Assembly (NCBI RefSeq): GCF_026191115.1
Contig: NZ_JAPHOT010000001.1
Span: 2,398,501-2,462,500, forward strand
DNA from: Legionella sp. PATHC035
GTDB taxonomy: Bacteria; Pseudomonadota; Gammaproteobacteria; Legionellales; Legionellaceae
Direction: 5' to 3'
Length of the DNA: 64,000 nucleotides
Both the position numbers and the translations under genes were made by a program. This document shows, piece by piece, positions 52,046-61,471 of this stretch (its first letter is position 1; the number at the start of each line of letters is the position of its first letter). The notes under the pieces were generated by a model. The model was given only the letters and a program-made list of their open reading frames with translations, ran no database searches and was not told the origin of the DNA.

Positions 52046-52579
52046 TCAACGAACCAGAAAAAAACAAACCACGATAAAGCCTATAAACCCATAAAAGGGT
52101 GATAAATTCCAAAAAGTTAAAGCGAGAAAAAAAATAAAACAAGATAGTGCAATGGGAATCGAAAAATACATACCTAAAACTCCCTGAGCAACAGAGTAGC
52201 TCGCTGCTGCCAGCAAAGCTAACGCACCATACTGGACGCCAATCATTATCTTACGCATTCCAGGACCATTATGACTGGTCAGCCAATGATATCCCGCGAG
52301 AGTCATCAACAATCCTGGCAAATTAAGGCTAAGCACGGCAAGCAATAAACCGGTAATTCCAGCAGCTTTATAGCCTATGAGCGCTGATAATTTAACACCG
52401 GTTAATCCTGGAAAAATAAAACTTGAACCCACCATAGCGATAAATTCTTCCTGTCCTACCCAGTGTCGATAATCAACGGCCTCATATTCCAAAAGTTTTA
52501 GCATGGAATTACCGCCTCCCAAGGCAATAAGGCCAATTTTTCCAAAGCTTAGGATAATTTCTAAAAGGGTTTTTAGCAT
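52046..52579 (-). CDS. Chromate transporter family protein, half-size
   Basis: Inner-membrane protein of the CHR superfamily, 177 residues with about five membrane segments: one CHR domain, not the two of ChrA (about 400 residues). F-G-K-I-G-L-I-A-L-G-G-G-N-S-M-L and F-P-G-L-T-G-V-K-L-S-A-L-I-G-Y are CHR motifs. Half-size CHR proteins usually come as adjacent pairs; here the partner position is taken by an unrelated soluble protein whose end overlaps this start by 7 bases. Substrate unknown. Confidence 0.88.
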   Translation of the reverse strand: MLKTLLEIILSFGKIGLIALGGGNSMLKLLEYEAVDYRHWVGQEEFIAMVGSSFIFPGLTGVKLSALIGYKAAGITGLLLAVLSLNLPGLLMTLAGYHWLTSHNGPGMRKIMIGVQYGALALLAAASYSVAQGVLGMYFSIPIALSCFIFFLALTFWNLSPFYGFIGFIVVCFFLVR

Positions 52580-53184
52580 AATTTTAATAAATTTTTCAGG
52601 AATGTTACATATTCGCAGGAAACCGGTTCATTCAGCAAGTGCTGGGAAATGGTCTCTACCAAATGACGCGATTTTCCTTCGATGCATAAACTAAAATAAA
52701 TTTTGTGAAGCACCTCAAGACGAGCCAGTTCGATTTTTATTGTGGGGGTAGTTGGAAATTTGTAGATAAAGGCTTCTTTTTTAACATTAATGCCGACCGC
52801 ATTCGTTTCAATATCAGGGATGATTTTTTGTAAATCCAAAGGAAGAGACTCCTCCAGAAGCGGGTTAATAATTATTTTTGTCCCATAACCGACAGCATGA
52901 TTTGCATGTTCGAGTAAGGGTTTATAAAGCAACTGCTCATGGCGTTTTTTGATATTGTAATTGCAGCCAGGTAGTAAATAATAATAATCTTCTTTATGTT
53001 TCTGCTTGTAATTGGCTAAATCAAGTAATGAACTGTCTATCGTATTGAGGATGATTATCTCGCTATCCGGCCAAAAATAACGTATCTCCCATTTCAAATG
53101 GTCGTCCTCTTTATCGACAAAAGAGGCCAGAGGTGCGCTTGTTTTTGGGGTAAATTCGAAATTCCAAACCAAACGTTGGTTCAT
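52573..53184 (-). CDS. Orphan protein, possibly CYTH-like
   Basis: 203 residues, no signal peptide. Not confidently recognised. The N-terminus has V-W-N-F-E-F-T-P-K and K-W-E-I-R-Y-F-W-P; then D-Y-Y-Y-L-L-P-G...Y-N-I-K-K-R-H-E-Q-L-L-Y-K-P-L-L, and later I-K-I-E-L-A-R-L-E-V. The order of a Y-Y-x-L strand, an I-K-x-R strand and an L-x-Y-K strand recalls the tunnel of CYTH/triphosphate-tunnel enzymes, which handle polyphosphate and triphosphate, but key E-x-E-x-K is absent. It overlaps the CHR gene. ppk1 lies downstream on the same strand. I use the ATG at 53184 rather than the TTG 6 bases upstream. Confidence 0.62.
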   Translation of the reverse strand: MNQRLVWNFEFTPKTSAPLASFVDKEDDHLKWEIRYFWPDSEIIILNTIDSSLLDLANYKQKHKEDYYYLLPGCNYNIKKRHEQLLYKPLLEHANHAVGYGTKIIINPLLEESLPLDLQKIIPDIETNAVGINVKKEAFIYKFPTTPTIKIELARLEVLHKIYFSLCIEGKSRHLVETISQHLLNEPVSCEYVTFLKNLLKLC

Positions 53185-53190
53185 AGTCAA

Positions 53191-53220
53191 TTGCTACTCG
53201 CAAAATAAAGAGTATATACT
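53191..53220 (+). promoter_or_regulatory. Candidate sigma-70 promoter of fadE
   Basis: TTGCTA (53191-53196), an 18-base spacer and TATACT (53215-53220) precede the fadE start by 40 bases. The -35 lies just outside the divergent gene, so both transcripts are controlled in this narrow interval. Confidence 0.45.
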
Positions 53221-53259
53221 ACACCTTTATTATGCAAAGCAAGGGAAGGTATTGATATT

Positions 53260-55716
53260 ATGGGCATTCTGTTTTTTTTACTTTATCTGATCTTTACCCT
53301 GATTGTTCTCTATAGGGCAATGAATCCATTAGTTTGGGAGTTGGGGAGCGTCTTTTATCTAATCGTTGCGACGTTTGCGATTGGCCTGCCGTGGATAGTC
53401 GGCTTTATCCTTTGGCTTGTAATCATTGGGGCATTACTTGTCGTATACCTCGATCCTCTACGCGCGACGATTGCCGATTTCATTTATAAAAAAGCAGGCA
53501 AGTCGATTCCCAAATTGTCCAAAACCGAAGAAGAAGCACTCAATGCGGGAGATACTTGGCTAGAACAAGATATTTTTACAGGAAAACCCGATTGGGAGCG
53601 ACTGGCGAATGTATCTACTGCACTGTCGGCAGAAGAACAAGCCTTTCTTGATAATGAAACACAAGCTTTATGCGGCTTGATCGATGAGTGGGAAATTAGT
53701 CAAACCCGTGATTTACCTGAAAAGGTTTGGGATTACATGAAGGAAAAAGGCTTTTTTGGTATGGTCATTCCCAAAGAATACGGGGGTAAAGGCTTTTCTG
53801 CGCGTGCCCATTCTGATGTGGTGATGAAAATAGCCACTCGTTCCGGTGTCGCAGCAGTAACGGTAATGGTACCTAATTCCTTAGGCCCAGGTGAATTAAT
53901 CAATTATTACGGTACGGAAGAGCAAAAGAATCATTATTTACCCCGTCTTGCAAAAGGTATCGATATCCCATGCTTTGCTTTAACTGAACCTGGAGCAGGC
54001 AGCGATGCTACTTCCATTCAGTCCAGCGCCATCGTGATGAAAAAGAAAGTGGATGGCAAAATGGTGCTTGGCTTGAGTATTACCTTAGATAAACGTTGGA
54101 TTACTTTAGCTCCCGTAGCAACCTTAATAGGCCTTGCGGTGAATGTAAAAGATCCCGACGGTTTATTGCAAGGGGAAGGAACGGAGGGAATTACCTGTGT
54201 CTTGATTCCACGCGACACCAAAAATCTCGAAATTGGCAACCGCCATTTACCTTCAGATCAGCCCTTTATGAACGGCACTATACGTGGGAAAGATATTTTT
54301 GTGCCCATAACCACAGTGATTGGTGGTCAGAAACGTATCGGTAATGGTTGGCAAATGTTGGTTGAATGTTTATCGATTGGGCGCTCTATTTCTTTACCTG
54401 CACTGGGTGCTGGTACTTCCTCCGCGTGCTATTTGGCAACCAGTGCTTTTGCGCGCATACGTTGCCAATTTAATGTAGAAATTGGCCAGTTTGAGGGGAT
54501 TGAAGAAAAACTTGCGGAGATTGCGGGCTTAAATTATTTGATTAATTCCAATCGATTATTGACCGTGGCGGCTGTAAATGAGCATAAAAAACCTTCTGTC
54601 ACCTCAGCAATTGCTAAATATTTTAATACTGAACTCGCACGATTGGTAGTGAATGCATCCATGGATGTACATGCTGGACGTGCTGTAGTTGTTGGTCCGC
54701 GAAATTATTTAACCAATTTCTACAATGGGGTTCCTATTTCAATTACCGTAGAAGGCGCTAATGTGATGTCACGGAACTTGTTAATTTTTGGACAAGGCTC
54801 AATGGCATGTCATCCTTACATACGCGATGAATTTTATGCTATTTCCAATCAGGATAAAGAGGCTTTCAGAGAGGTTATTTGGAAACATATTCAATATTTC
54901 ATGCAAAATTTTGCCAAAACGATTTGTTCCGCCTGGACTGGTGGGATCTTTATTAAGGCCCCCAAGCTTAAAATGAGACGCGAATACAAACGGTTGGCAC
55001 GTCTCAGTCATGCTTATTCTTGGCTTGCAGATTTATCTTTAATTGTGTTAGGCGGCGATTTGAAACGTAAAGAGCGTCTGTCAGCCCGTCTTGCTGATGG
55101 AATGTCATATCTTTACATGGCGATGGCTGTGTTACGGAATGTGCAATTGAATGGTGAAAGTCCTGATGATCAATTGCATGCTCAATGGGCTGTCTCTTAT
55201 TGTTTTTATCATGCACAACGAGCAATGATTGCATTGTGCCACAATTTCCCATCACGATTTTTAGGGGGGCTGGCACGTATCTTGGCATTTCCTTTTGGGC
55301 AAACAATGCATTATCCCACGGATAAGTTGGAACAAAAATTAGCGCGTTTGATGACTAAGAATAATCAGTATCGAGACCGATTGAAGGACATCGTCTACTT
55401 GAGCGGCGATCCGAAACAACCCATAGACAGAGTGGAGCATGCCCTACAACTAATCATACAAACCGATGAGCTTGTCAAAAAAATGAGTGATTTAAAACGG
55501 GTTAAATTTGGTAAATTAAAAGGCAAACTAAAAGAAAAGGTTGAAAACAAGGAATTAACTCAAGAGGAAATGGATGCATTACTCGCAACGGAGGCGGCTC
55601 GCTGGGATGCCATTTTGGTTGATGAGTTTACTTTTGAGTCAATGAAAAACCAATCATTTAACTCAGTCATTGATGCAATTAAGTCGCCCTTTATGGATGA
55701 TGATGGTCATCATTGA
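53260..55716 (+). CDS. fadE: Acyl-CoA dehydrogenase FadE
   Basis: Membrane-associated flavoenzyme for the first step of fatty-acid beta-oxidation. 818 residues, the long FadE type: two to three N-terminal hydrophobic segments (1-70), an acyl-CoA dehydrogenase core (about 100-520; P-K-E-Y-G-G-K-G-F, A-L-T-E-P-G-A-G-S-D, V-E-G-A-N-V-M-S-R-N), and the C-terminal DUF1974-type domain. The Glu of V-E-G-A-N is the likely catalytic base. Probably transcribed alone from the promoter at 53191. In a protein- and lipid-eating intracellular bacterium it would serve storage-lipid and host fatty-acid use. Confidence 0.96.
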   Translation: MGILFFLLYLIFTLIVLYRAMNPLVWELGSVFYLIVATFAIGLPWIVGFILWLVIIGALLVVYLDPLRATIADFIYKKAGKSIPKLSKTEEEALNAGDTWLEQDIFTGKPDWERLANVSTALSAEEQAFLDNETQALCGLIDEWEISQTRDLPEKVWDYMKEKGFFGMVIPKEYGGKGFSARAHSDVVMKIATRSGVAAVTVMVPNSLGPGELINYYGTEEQKNHYLPRLAKGIDIPCFALTEPGAGSDATSIQSSAIVMKKKVDGKMVLGLSITLDKRWITLAPVATLIGLAVNVKDPDGLLQGEGTEGITCVLIPRDTKNLEIGNRHLPSDQPFMNGTIRGKDIFVPITTVIGGQKRIGNGWQMLVECLSIGRSISLPALGAGTSSACYLATSAFARIRCQFNVEIGQFEGIEEKLAEIAGLNYLINSNRLLTVAAVNEHKKPSVTSAIAKYFNTELARLVVNASMDVHAGRAVVVGPRNYLTNFYNGVPISITVEGANVMSRNLLIFGQGSMACHPYIRDEFYAISNQDKEAFREVIWKHIQYFMQNFAKTICSAWTGGIFIKAPKLKMRREYKRLARLSHAYSWLADLSLIVLGGDLKRKERLSARLADGMSYLYMAMAVLRNVQLNGESPDDQLHAQWAVSYCFYHAQRAMIALCHNFPSRFLGGLARILAFPFGQTMHYPTDKLEQKLARLMTKNNQYRDRLKDIVYLSGDPKQPIDRVEHALQLIIQTDELVKKMSDLKRVKFGKLKGKLKEKVENKELTQEEMDALLATEAARWDAILVDEFTFESMKNQSFNSVIDAIKSPFMDDDGHH

Positions 55717-56022
55717 TGATGTTTGCGTTGTTTTAAGAGCACTGTATGAGTGTTATCCAGAAAGAGACCAAGAGTGGGGCGGGCTTCAGTCCGACCCACT
55801 GCAGCGGAGATAACGTGTTGGCACGCCTAGGTTTACATACGATCACGTCACCCTTAAAAATTTGTGGATTGATTTAAAAGCGAAGCAAAGCAAGCAGATA
55901 AGAGGGAGAAGATATTTACAAATTTTTAACAGGATGCAAAAAAACTAGTGCACTTAGAGGTTACTTTGCTTTGCTATAATTAATTCAATATGATAATTAA
56001 ATTTGCGTAGTGAGATCAATTT
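55717..56022. other. Intergenic region with hairpin
   Basis: 306 bases. GTGGGGCGG/CCGACCCAC (55774-55799) forms a nine-bp stem with one mismatch after fadE and may end its transcript. A perfect TATAAT at 55975-55980 lies 42 bases before the next start. Confidence 0.5.
55952..55980 (+). promoter_or_regulatory. Candidate promoter with perfect -10
   Basis: TATAAT at 55975-55980, 42 bases before the effector-like gene. The matching -35 position (ACTTAG, 17-base spacing) is poor, so an activator may be needed. No tandem TTAA or GTAAA repeats typical of PmrA or CpxR control were seen. Confidence 0.4.
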
Positions 56023-56832
56023 ATGGAAGCTAAAACAATATCACCAATAACCCAAGCTAAAGATGTAACCTTGCCCACTCGGGAAGATCTTTTAAGAGCA
56101 ATGAAAATTGCGGAAAACTCCCCAGAAGTAGCTCAATATTTGTGTCAACGAGTTCGTGAAATAGCGGAGAAATCAAGATTATTAAATAAAACACCCGAAG
56201 CAAGAGAAGCTACGCAACAAATACTTAAAGCAGTGGAGGAGTTTGCCCAGCTTGTCGCATATAAATATCCGGCGGACTCGCAAGTTTGGTCGGGTAAGGA
56301 ACCAACGAGTTCTACCATCAACATGCAAGAGGGAATTGCAAAACAGGCTGCTACTTCATTGGCGCAAAAAAATTATCCAGGTATTCGATTCGATTTTGCT
56401 ATCAGCGAGACGGGACATTTTGTCCGCGGATATGCTTCCACCGAAAAAGGAGCTTCTCAACTAGATGAAGGGACTATTGAAACTTTAGATAATTTGTTTA
56501 ATGCATGGTTAGCTGACCAACATAATATTGTAACAGAAAATGGTGATTTCTATTACATGGATGCAATGGGACACAAAAAAGATAAATTGACCAGAGAAGA
56601 AGTGGAAAAACTATTCTCTGATTCGGCACGAGAATATAAGGACTATTTAAAAGGAAAAGGAGTTGATACGGAACTTGTATCGCGACAACGTGATTATCCA
56701 GGCGAGCACAGACTGGAAGAGAGCAGGAAAAAAGCTATAGACAAAATCATCAAAGCGGAACAAGAGGCCGAAGAAAAGGTCGAAGAAAAGGTCGAAACCG
56801 AGGTTCAACCTACTACCATGGGGCGTTCTTAA
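56023..56832 (+). CDS. Orphan protein with Glu-rich C-terminus, effector candidate
   Basis: 269 residues, no signal peptide or membrane segment and no known domain. The middle (about 105-190) looks folded: G-I-R-F-D-F-A-I-S-E-T-G-H-F-V-R-G-Y, D-F-Y-Y-M-D-A-M-G. The N-terminal ~85 and C-terminal ~60 residues are helical and charged. The last 30 residues contain Q-E-A-E-E-K-V-E-E-K-V-E-T-E-V and end T-T-M-G-R-S, a pattern close to the E-block (E-E-x-x-E) Dot/Icm secretion signals. Two nearly identical 12-base units (GTCGAAGAAAAG) make the tail's repeat. Its own promoter and terminator (hairpin 56917-56954) frame it as a single-gene unit. Confidence 0.75.
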   Translation: MEAKTISPITQAKDVTLPTREDLLRAMKIAENSPEVAQYLCQRVREIAEKSRLLNKTPEAREATQQILKAVEEFAQLVAYKYPADSQVWSGKEPTSSTINMQEGIAKQAATSLAQKNYPGIRFDFAISETGHFVRGYASTEKGASQLDEGTIETLDNLFNAWLADQHNIVTENGDFYYMDAMGHKKDKLTREEVEKLFSDSAREYKDYLKGKGVDTELVSRQRDYPGEHRLEESRKKAIDKIIKAEQEAEEKVEEKVETEVQPTTMGRS

Positions 56833-56916
56833 CGTAGGCTGTTTTCAGGAGTCGTTCACTTCTCGAAATAAGCAGGGTGTACATCGCTATAGAATGAATT
56901 CTGACTTTGGGGTTCA

Positions 56917-56954
56917 AAAAGTTACTGGATGAGTTGCAATTACCAGTAACTTTT
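56917..56954. terminator. Bidirectional intrinsic terminator
   Basis: A perfect 12-bp stem, AAAAGTTACTGG/CCAGTAACTTTT, with a 14-base loop lies between two converging genes. The A-run on one side and T-run on the other let it work for both strands. Confidence 0.75.
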
Positions 56955-56975
56955 AATGATAGGTAATTTATTATC

Positions 56976-57635
56976 TTAAATTTGATTCACCGCATGCAGT
57001 CTCTCTAGAGTACCAATGTCATACCAGAGGCCATTATAAACATGGGCAGTTGCCTTATTTTGTGCGGCATATTGTCGGATTAATGGTGCTACGGAATAGC
57101 GCCCTTGTTGGCAGTGGCTAAATACTTGGGGGTGATAGCAGCAGATTCCTGCAAGAGTATATTCTCGATTTGAATTACTGAGCTGCGTTTGATTGATTAA
57201 CCCAAAGTCCCCATAATGATTAAGTGATGGATTTTTAGTGACTAAAATCACATGAATTGAAGAATTATTTTCAAACTGCAGCTGAGAAAAATCAAAATCG
57301 GTATAGATATCTGCATTGACGGTAATAAAGGGCTTGGCTCCTAACAGCGGCAAGGCATTGACGATGCCACCGCCTGTTTCTAATCCTCCAGGAGGTTCCG
57401 GTGAGTAATAAATTTCGACTCCCCAGCGGGACCCATTTCCCAAATGCTGGCGAATTTTTCCTCCAAGATAGGCATGGTTAATCACTAATCGTTCAAAACC
57501 CGCTTTTGCCAAATTTACGACATGATGCTCGATTAATGGTTTTCCTTTAACAACACACAGGGCTTTAGGTGTAACATCGGTAAGTGGTTTCAAACGTTCA
57601 CCGCGACCCGCAGCCAATATCATCGCAGTTTTCAT
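56976..57635 (-). CDS. murU: N-acetylmuramate-1-phosphate uridylyltransferase
   Basis: Nucleotidyltransferase converting MurNAc-1-phosphate and UTP to UDP-MurNAc, the last step of the MurNAc salvage bypass that skips MurA. 219 residues: A-A-G-R-G-E-R-L-K-P-L-T-D-V-T-P-K-A-L (nucleotide and phosphate loop), N-A-D-I-Y-T-D-F-D (metal Asp), G-L-W-Y-D-I-G-T near the end. The short length and the coupled kinase gene separate it from glucose-1-phosphate enzymes. Its start overlaps the amgK stop by 4 bases. Confidence 0.93.
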   Translation of the reverse strand: MKTAMILAAGRGERLKPLTDVTPKALCVVKGKPLIEHHVVNLAKAGFERLVINHAYLGGKIRQHLGNGSRWGVEIYYSPEPPGGLETGGGIVNALPLLGAKPFITVNADIYTDFDFSQLQFENNSSIHVILVTKNPSLNHYGDFGLINQTQLSNSNREYTLAGICCYHPQVFSHCQQGRYSVAPLIRQYAAQNKATAHVYNGLWYDIGTLERLHAVNQI

Positions 57636-58615
57636 GGTAAATAAACTCTCATTTGCAGAAATCGGAAAAATGGGTGCAATTCTTCATAAGTCTCTGCACA
57701 TTCAAGCACGTAGTTTAAAGTTAAAGGCAGATCTTTAAGATATCCAGGTTTATGGTCGCGCAAATGCAATCGACAAAAAATGCCCAACACCTTTAAGTGT
57801 CTTTGTAAACCGCAAAGATCAAATGCACGGATAAATTCAGGCAAAGAGTAATCTTTAGTTAATGCACTGTGAGTGTAAAAAAACTCAACCCATTCGAGTA
57901 CTTTACTCCTAGGCCAGGAAATATAACAATCTTTGAGTAATGAAACCAAATCATAAGTGAATGGGCCACGCATGGCATCTTGAAAATCAATAACGCCCAG
58001 TTTTATTGGTTCGGCATGATCCTGTAAGAGCATCAGATTGCGAGAATGATAATCACGATGAATAAAAGCGAGTGGTTGCTGGGCTACTTCTTTGGCAATC
58101 CACTCCATAGTCTGTTGGACTAAAGTGCATTCGCTTTGACTGAGATCTAAGGCAAGATACGCTTTCAAAAACCATTCGGGACATAGACTCATCTCTTTAA
58201 GCATATGCGCTTCATCAAATGGAGCAAGCAGTGGGTCATCGATTGAGCAAGTTTGAATCTTAAACAAAGTTTTGATGGCCTGATGATAATGACCATCTAC
58301 TGTTTCAGGCTTAAGAACATTTAGAAGAAGTTCATCGCCTAAATCGCTTAGCAGTAAGAACCCGTCTTCCGGATTCATCGCGAGGACTTTGGGGGTGTGA
58401 ACATCAGCTTGTTGCAGCGCCTGCGCAATATGTATGAAAGGTTTTACATCTTCTTTTTCTGGGGGAGCATCCATAACAATCTGCGTTAGTCCATTATATC
58501 GAAGACGAAAATATCTTCTAAAACTGGCGTCCCCAGCCAAAGGCGCTAACTGAAAATCCTGTTGCTTTAGCGTATCAATTAACCATTCTTTCAGTGCGTT
58601 TTCTCGTTCATGCAT
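57632..58615 (-). CDS. amgK: N-acetylmuramate/N-acetylglucosamine kinase (aminoglycoside phosphotransferase fold)
   Basis: Anomeric sugar kinase producing MurNAc-1-phosphate for MurU. 327 residues: L-A-G-D-A-S-F-R-R-Y-F-R (nucleotide loop), F-I-H-R-D-Y-H-S-R-N-L-M (catalytic Asp, Asn), G-V-I-D-F-Q-D-A-M-R-G-P (metal Asp), and the C-terminal helical substrate domain. The frame is open 129 bases further upstream, but GGGGAAG six bases before 58615 and the family's M-x-E-R start favour this ATG. Divergent from lptD, as in other gammaproteobacteria. Confidence 0.93.
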   Translation of the reverse strand: MHERENALKEWLIDTLKQQDFQLAPLAGDASFRRYFRLRYNGLTQIVMDAPPEKEDVKPFIHIAQALQQADVHTPKVLAMNPEDGFLLLSDLGDELLLNVLKPETVDGHYHQAIKTLFKIQTCSIDDPLLAPFDEAHMLKEMSLCPEWFLKAYLALDLSQSECTLVQQTMEWIAKEVAQQPLAFIHRDYHSRNLMLLQDHAEPIKLGVIDFQDAMRGPFTYDLVSLLKDCYISWPRSKVLEWVEFFYTHSALTKDYSLPEFIRAFDLCGLQRHLKVLGIFCRLHLRDHKPGYLKDLPLTLNYVLECAETYEELHPFFRFLQMRVYLP

Positions 58616-58792
58616 GGTATACTTCCCCATCATTATTTCTGGTTGTAACATAATAACTAAGACCCCTCTCAGGTTTTTTAGGAGAGGATAAGAACGTCGT
58701 AAGAACTCTACAGCACGATTCTCAATGCGAGTAGGACGATTCAAAGTAATTAGTTACATATTTTGTGTGCATAATAAGGCATTTTATTACTT

Positions 58793-61387
58793 GTGAACAA
58801 GATTTCATTTAAATGGTTCTTGATGAGCGTATGTTCCACACTGCTCATTTTACTCATGGTAATCTATCATGCGTTAGCCTATTCTGCTTCTTTGATTAAT
58901 GAACCCGTACAGGCGTGTGTCATAGCGCGTGATGTCGATTTAACCGATGCGATACGTGCAAAGTTTGCTCAATGCTTGGGATGGCAGGCAGATCAAAGTT
59001 CCCCTATTTGTCTTGGCTCGTATCAACCGATCACGGTGGCGCCACTTGCTTCACCTGATGAAATAAAAATCATGGCGGATCGCGTTTCATTTTATCAAGA
59101 TAAACCCTCAGCTTTAAGCGGACATGTAGAAATTCAGCAAGACCAGAGAATAGTTAATGCACAAACTGCTTATGTGTATCGGGATCCACAAAGTAAACAG
59201 ATTACAAAAATTGAGTTCTTAGGTAATGTCCATTACCTGGAACCCGATAAATTAATGATTGCTCGTAAAGCAACAATTAATCCTCAGGATAAATCGGGGC
59301 AAACTGAAGATGTACTTTATCGTTTCAACATGAATAAGCATGCTGCTTTATTACCCGCATGGGGACGAGCGAGTCTCATGCAGCGTTTTCCTAATTCAGA
59401 TTACTTATTGCGTCAGGCGACCTATACTACGTGTGCGCCACAAGATAAAGCTTGGGATATTGAGGCCAAATCGATTGTTATTGATAATAAGAAAAAAATA
59501 GGTGTTGCCAGACATGTTAAGTTGCGTGTCCATGATTGGCCACTTCTCTATGTTCCTTATTTAAGTTTTCCCACCACCAAAGAACGTAAATCCGGCTTTT
59601 TAATGCCTTTATCGGGCTATTCTAATGTAGGGGGTTTTGATCTAGGAATTCCTTATTATTGGAATATAGCACCAAACTATGATTTGACGTTAACACCCCA
59701 TGTTTATACAGAGCGTAATGTCATGTTGGGTGGTGAGTTTCGCTATTTAACGACCCACAGTGTGGGTTTAGTCACGGGTAGTTTTCTACCAGATGATGCA
59801 GCGTATCGGAATTTTCTGAATAGTCATGCAGATGAGTTTCCTTCATTTAAAGACAAATCAAACAACCGATGGTTTTATGGGTTTCTTAACACCACGCAAT
59901 TAAATCCTAATTTGCGGCTCAATGTGAATGTTCAACAGGTTTCTGATGACTATTACTTTCAGGATTTCAGTACTAACCTGGCTCTAATTACCCAGCGGCA
60001 GTTATTGCGACAAGCCGATTTAACGTATTCAACGGAGCATTGGACGTTTAGAGGTATGGTTCAAAGCTTTCAAACCTTACATCCGATTAATGAGACGCCC
60101 ATTGCTGATCAATATGAACGCTTGCCGCAATTATCTGCTCGTGGGTTTTATTATGATTTGCCGGCACAGGCGAATTTAAATCTATTGGGACAATACGATC
60201 AGTTTTTTTGGCCAACATCAAAGCGACAGATTCGTGGAATAGACCAAGCTTTGGAAACCGGCCAATTTTTTGTAGGTCCAACCTCTCCACTAATGGAAAT
60301 GCCCCAAGGTCCACGATTTCATCTAAATCCCATGCTTTCTTTACCCCAAAGAACCAGTTGGGGATATATTACGCCGTCAGCTGAGTTCGTCGAAAATTAT
60401 TATCAGGTGCAAAATAATTGGAATGATACTCATACGGACTATAATCGCTTTATCCCACGTTTCAGCACTCAGGGTGGTCTAATTTTTGATCGGAACTATA
60501 CTTGGCTGGGGAATTCCTACACGCAAACTTTAGAGCCCAGTTTATATTATTTGTATGTTCCATTTTATAATCAAAACCAACTGCCTATATACGACACTGC
60601 TAATATGATTTTTAATTTTGATCAACTTTTTAGAACCAATCGCTTCTCAGGGTTTGATCGAATTGGTGATGCGAATCAATTATCTTATGCACTCACATCC
60701 AGGTGGTTATCAGAAAGTAATGGAATTGAATTGGCCAGTCTTTCAATTGGGCAAATTAAATATTTCACAGATAGAAAAGTTCAGCTATGTCGTAACCCAA
60801 CGGGTGATTGTGTTGCTAATCCTCTTGAAATTGGACAAGTGTCTCCATTTTATGGTGTTTCTCCAATCGCTTCGCGAGGAACTTATCATTTCGGTCCATT
60901 TTTGAAAATCCTGGGTGATTATGTATGGGATCCGGCTACTTCAGCAACAAATAATGGTGCTTTAAACTTGCATTATCAACCTAAACCAAATGCAATTATT
61001 AATGTAGGATATACCTATTTATATAATGGGGATGTGACCTCTGTCAGGAATAATGCAGGGGTAGATAATGCCTTACACCAAGGGACCGTCTCCGTCTCCT
61101 GGCCAATGAGTGATCGATGGAGTGCGCTGGGGGCATACAGTCACAACATCAGTAAGGACTACAGTATGATGTCCCTATTGGGGATGCAATATGATAGTTG
61201 CTGCTGGGCTGTGCGAATTTTGGGTGGAAGAACCTTTAAAAGTTTGAATTCGGAATTTTCGCCCCAATATAACAACAATATCTATTTGCAAATCTTATTA
61301 AAAGGCTTAGGATCAGTTGCAAACAGCGATCCCGGAAGTGTATTGAATACGTATATCCCAGGATACAATGATCCATTTCATCGTTAA
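58793..61387 (+). CDS. lptD: LPS-assembly protein LptD
   Basis: Outer-membrane beta-barrel translocon inserting LPS at the cell surface with LptE. A signal peptide covers about 1-32, then a beta-jellyroll OstA/LptA-like domain (about 95-250; V-S-F-Y-Q-D-K-P-S-A-L-S-G-H-V-E-I, W-D-I-E-A-K-S-I) and a barrel to residue 864 with many Tyr/Asn/Asp strands. Cys pairs are present in the N-terminal part (C42 region, Q-C-L-G-W, I-C-L-G-S) and near the C-terminus (Y-D-S-C-C-W-A-V-R), as needed for the disulfides linking the two domains. The start is GTG at 58793 without a strong ribosome binding site; an ATG at 58823 would shorten the signal. Essential gene. Confidence 0.96.
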   Translation: MNKISFKWFLMSVCSTLLILLMVIYHALAYSASLINEPVQACVIARDVDLTDAIRAKFAQCLGWQADQSSPICLGSYQPITVAPLASPDEIKIMADRVSFYQDKPSALSGHVEIQQDQRIVNAQTAYVYRDPQSKQITKIEFLGNVHYLEPDKLMIARKATINPQDKSGQTEDVLYRFNMNKHAALLPAWGRASLMQRFPNSDYLLRQATYTTCAPQDKAWDIEAKSIVIDNKKKIGVARHVKLRVHDWPLLYVPYLSFPTTKERKSGFLMPLSGYSNVGGFDLGIPYYWNIAPNYDLTLTPHVYTERNVMLGGEFRYLTTHSVGLVTGSFLPDDAAYRNFLNSHADEFPSFKDKSNNRWFYGFLNTTQLNPNLRLNVNVQQVSDDYYFQDFSTNLALITQRQLLRQADLTYSTEHWTFRGMVQSFQTLHPINETPIADQYERLPQLSARGFYYDLPAQANLNLLGQYDQFFWPTSKRQIRGIDQALETGQFFVGPTSPLMEMPQGPRFHLNPMLSLPQRTSWGYITPSAEFVENYYQVQNNWNDTHTDYNRFIPRFSTQGGLIFDRNYTWLGNSYTQTLEPSLYYLYVPFYNQNQLPIYDTANMIFNFDQLFRTNRFSGFDRIGDANQLSYALTSRWLSESNGIELASLSIGQIKYFTDRKVQLCRNPTGDCVANPLEIGQVSPFYGVSPIASRGTYHFGPFLKILGDYVWDPATSATNNGALNLHYQPKPNAIINVGYTYLYNGDVTSVRNNAGVDNALHQGTVSVSWPMSDRWSALGAYSHNISKDYSMMSLLGMQYDSCCWAVRILGGRTFKSLNSEFSPQYNNNIYLQILLKGLGSVANSDPGSVLNTYIPGYNDPFHR

Positions 61388-61471
61388 ATAAAATAGTGGA
61401 AAACAAAGTCACTTGTGTTTTGGATAAAAATAACCTAAATTGCTCGAAAAAAAGTGAGTAAGGATTAAGGC

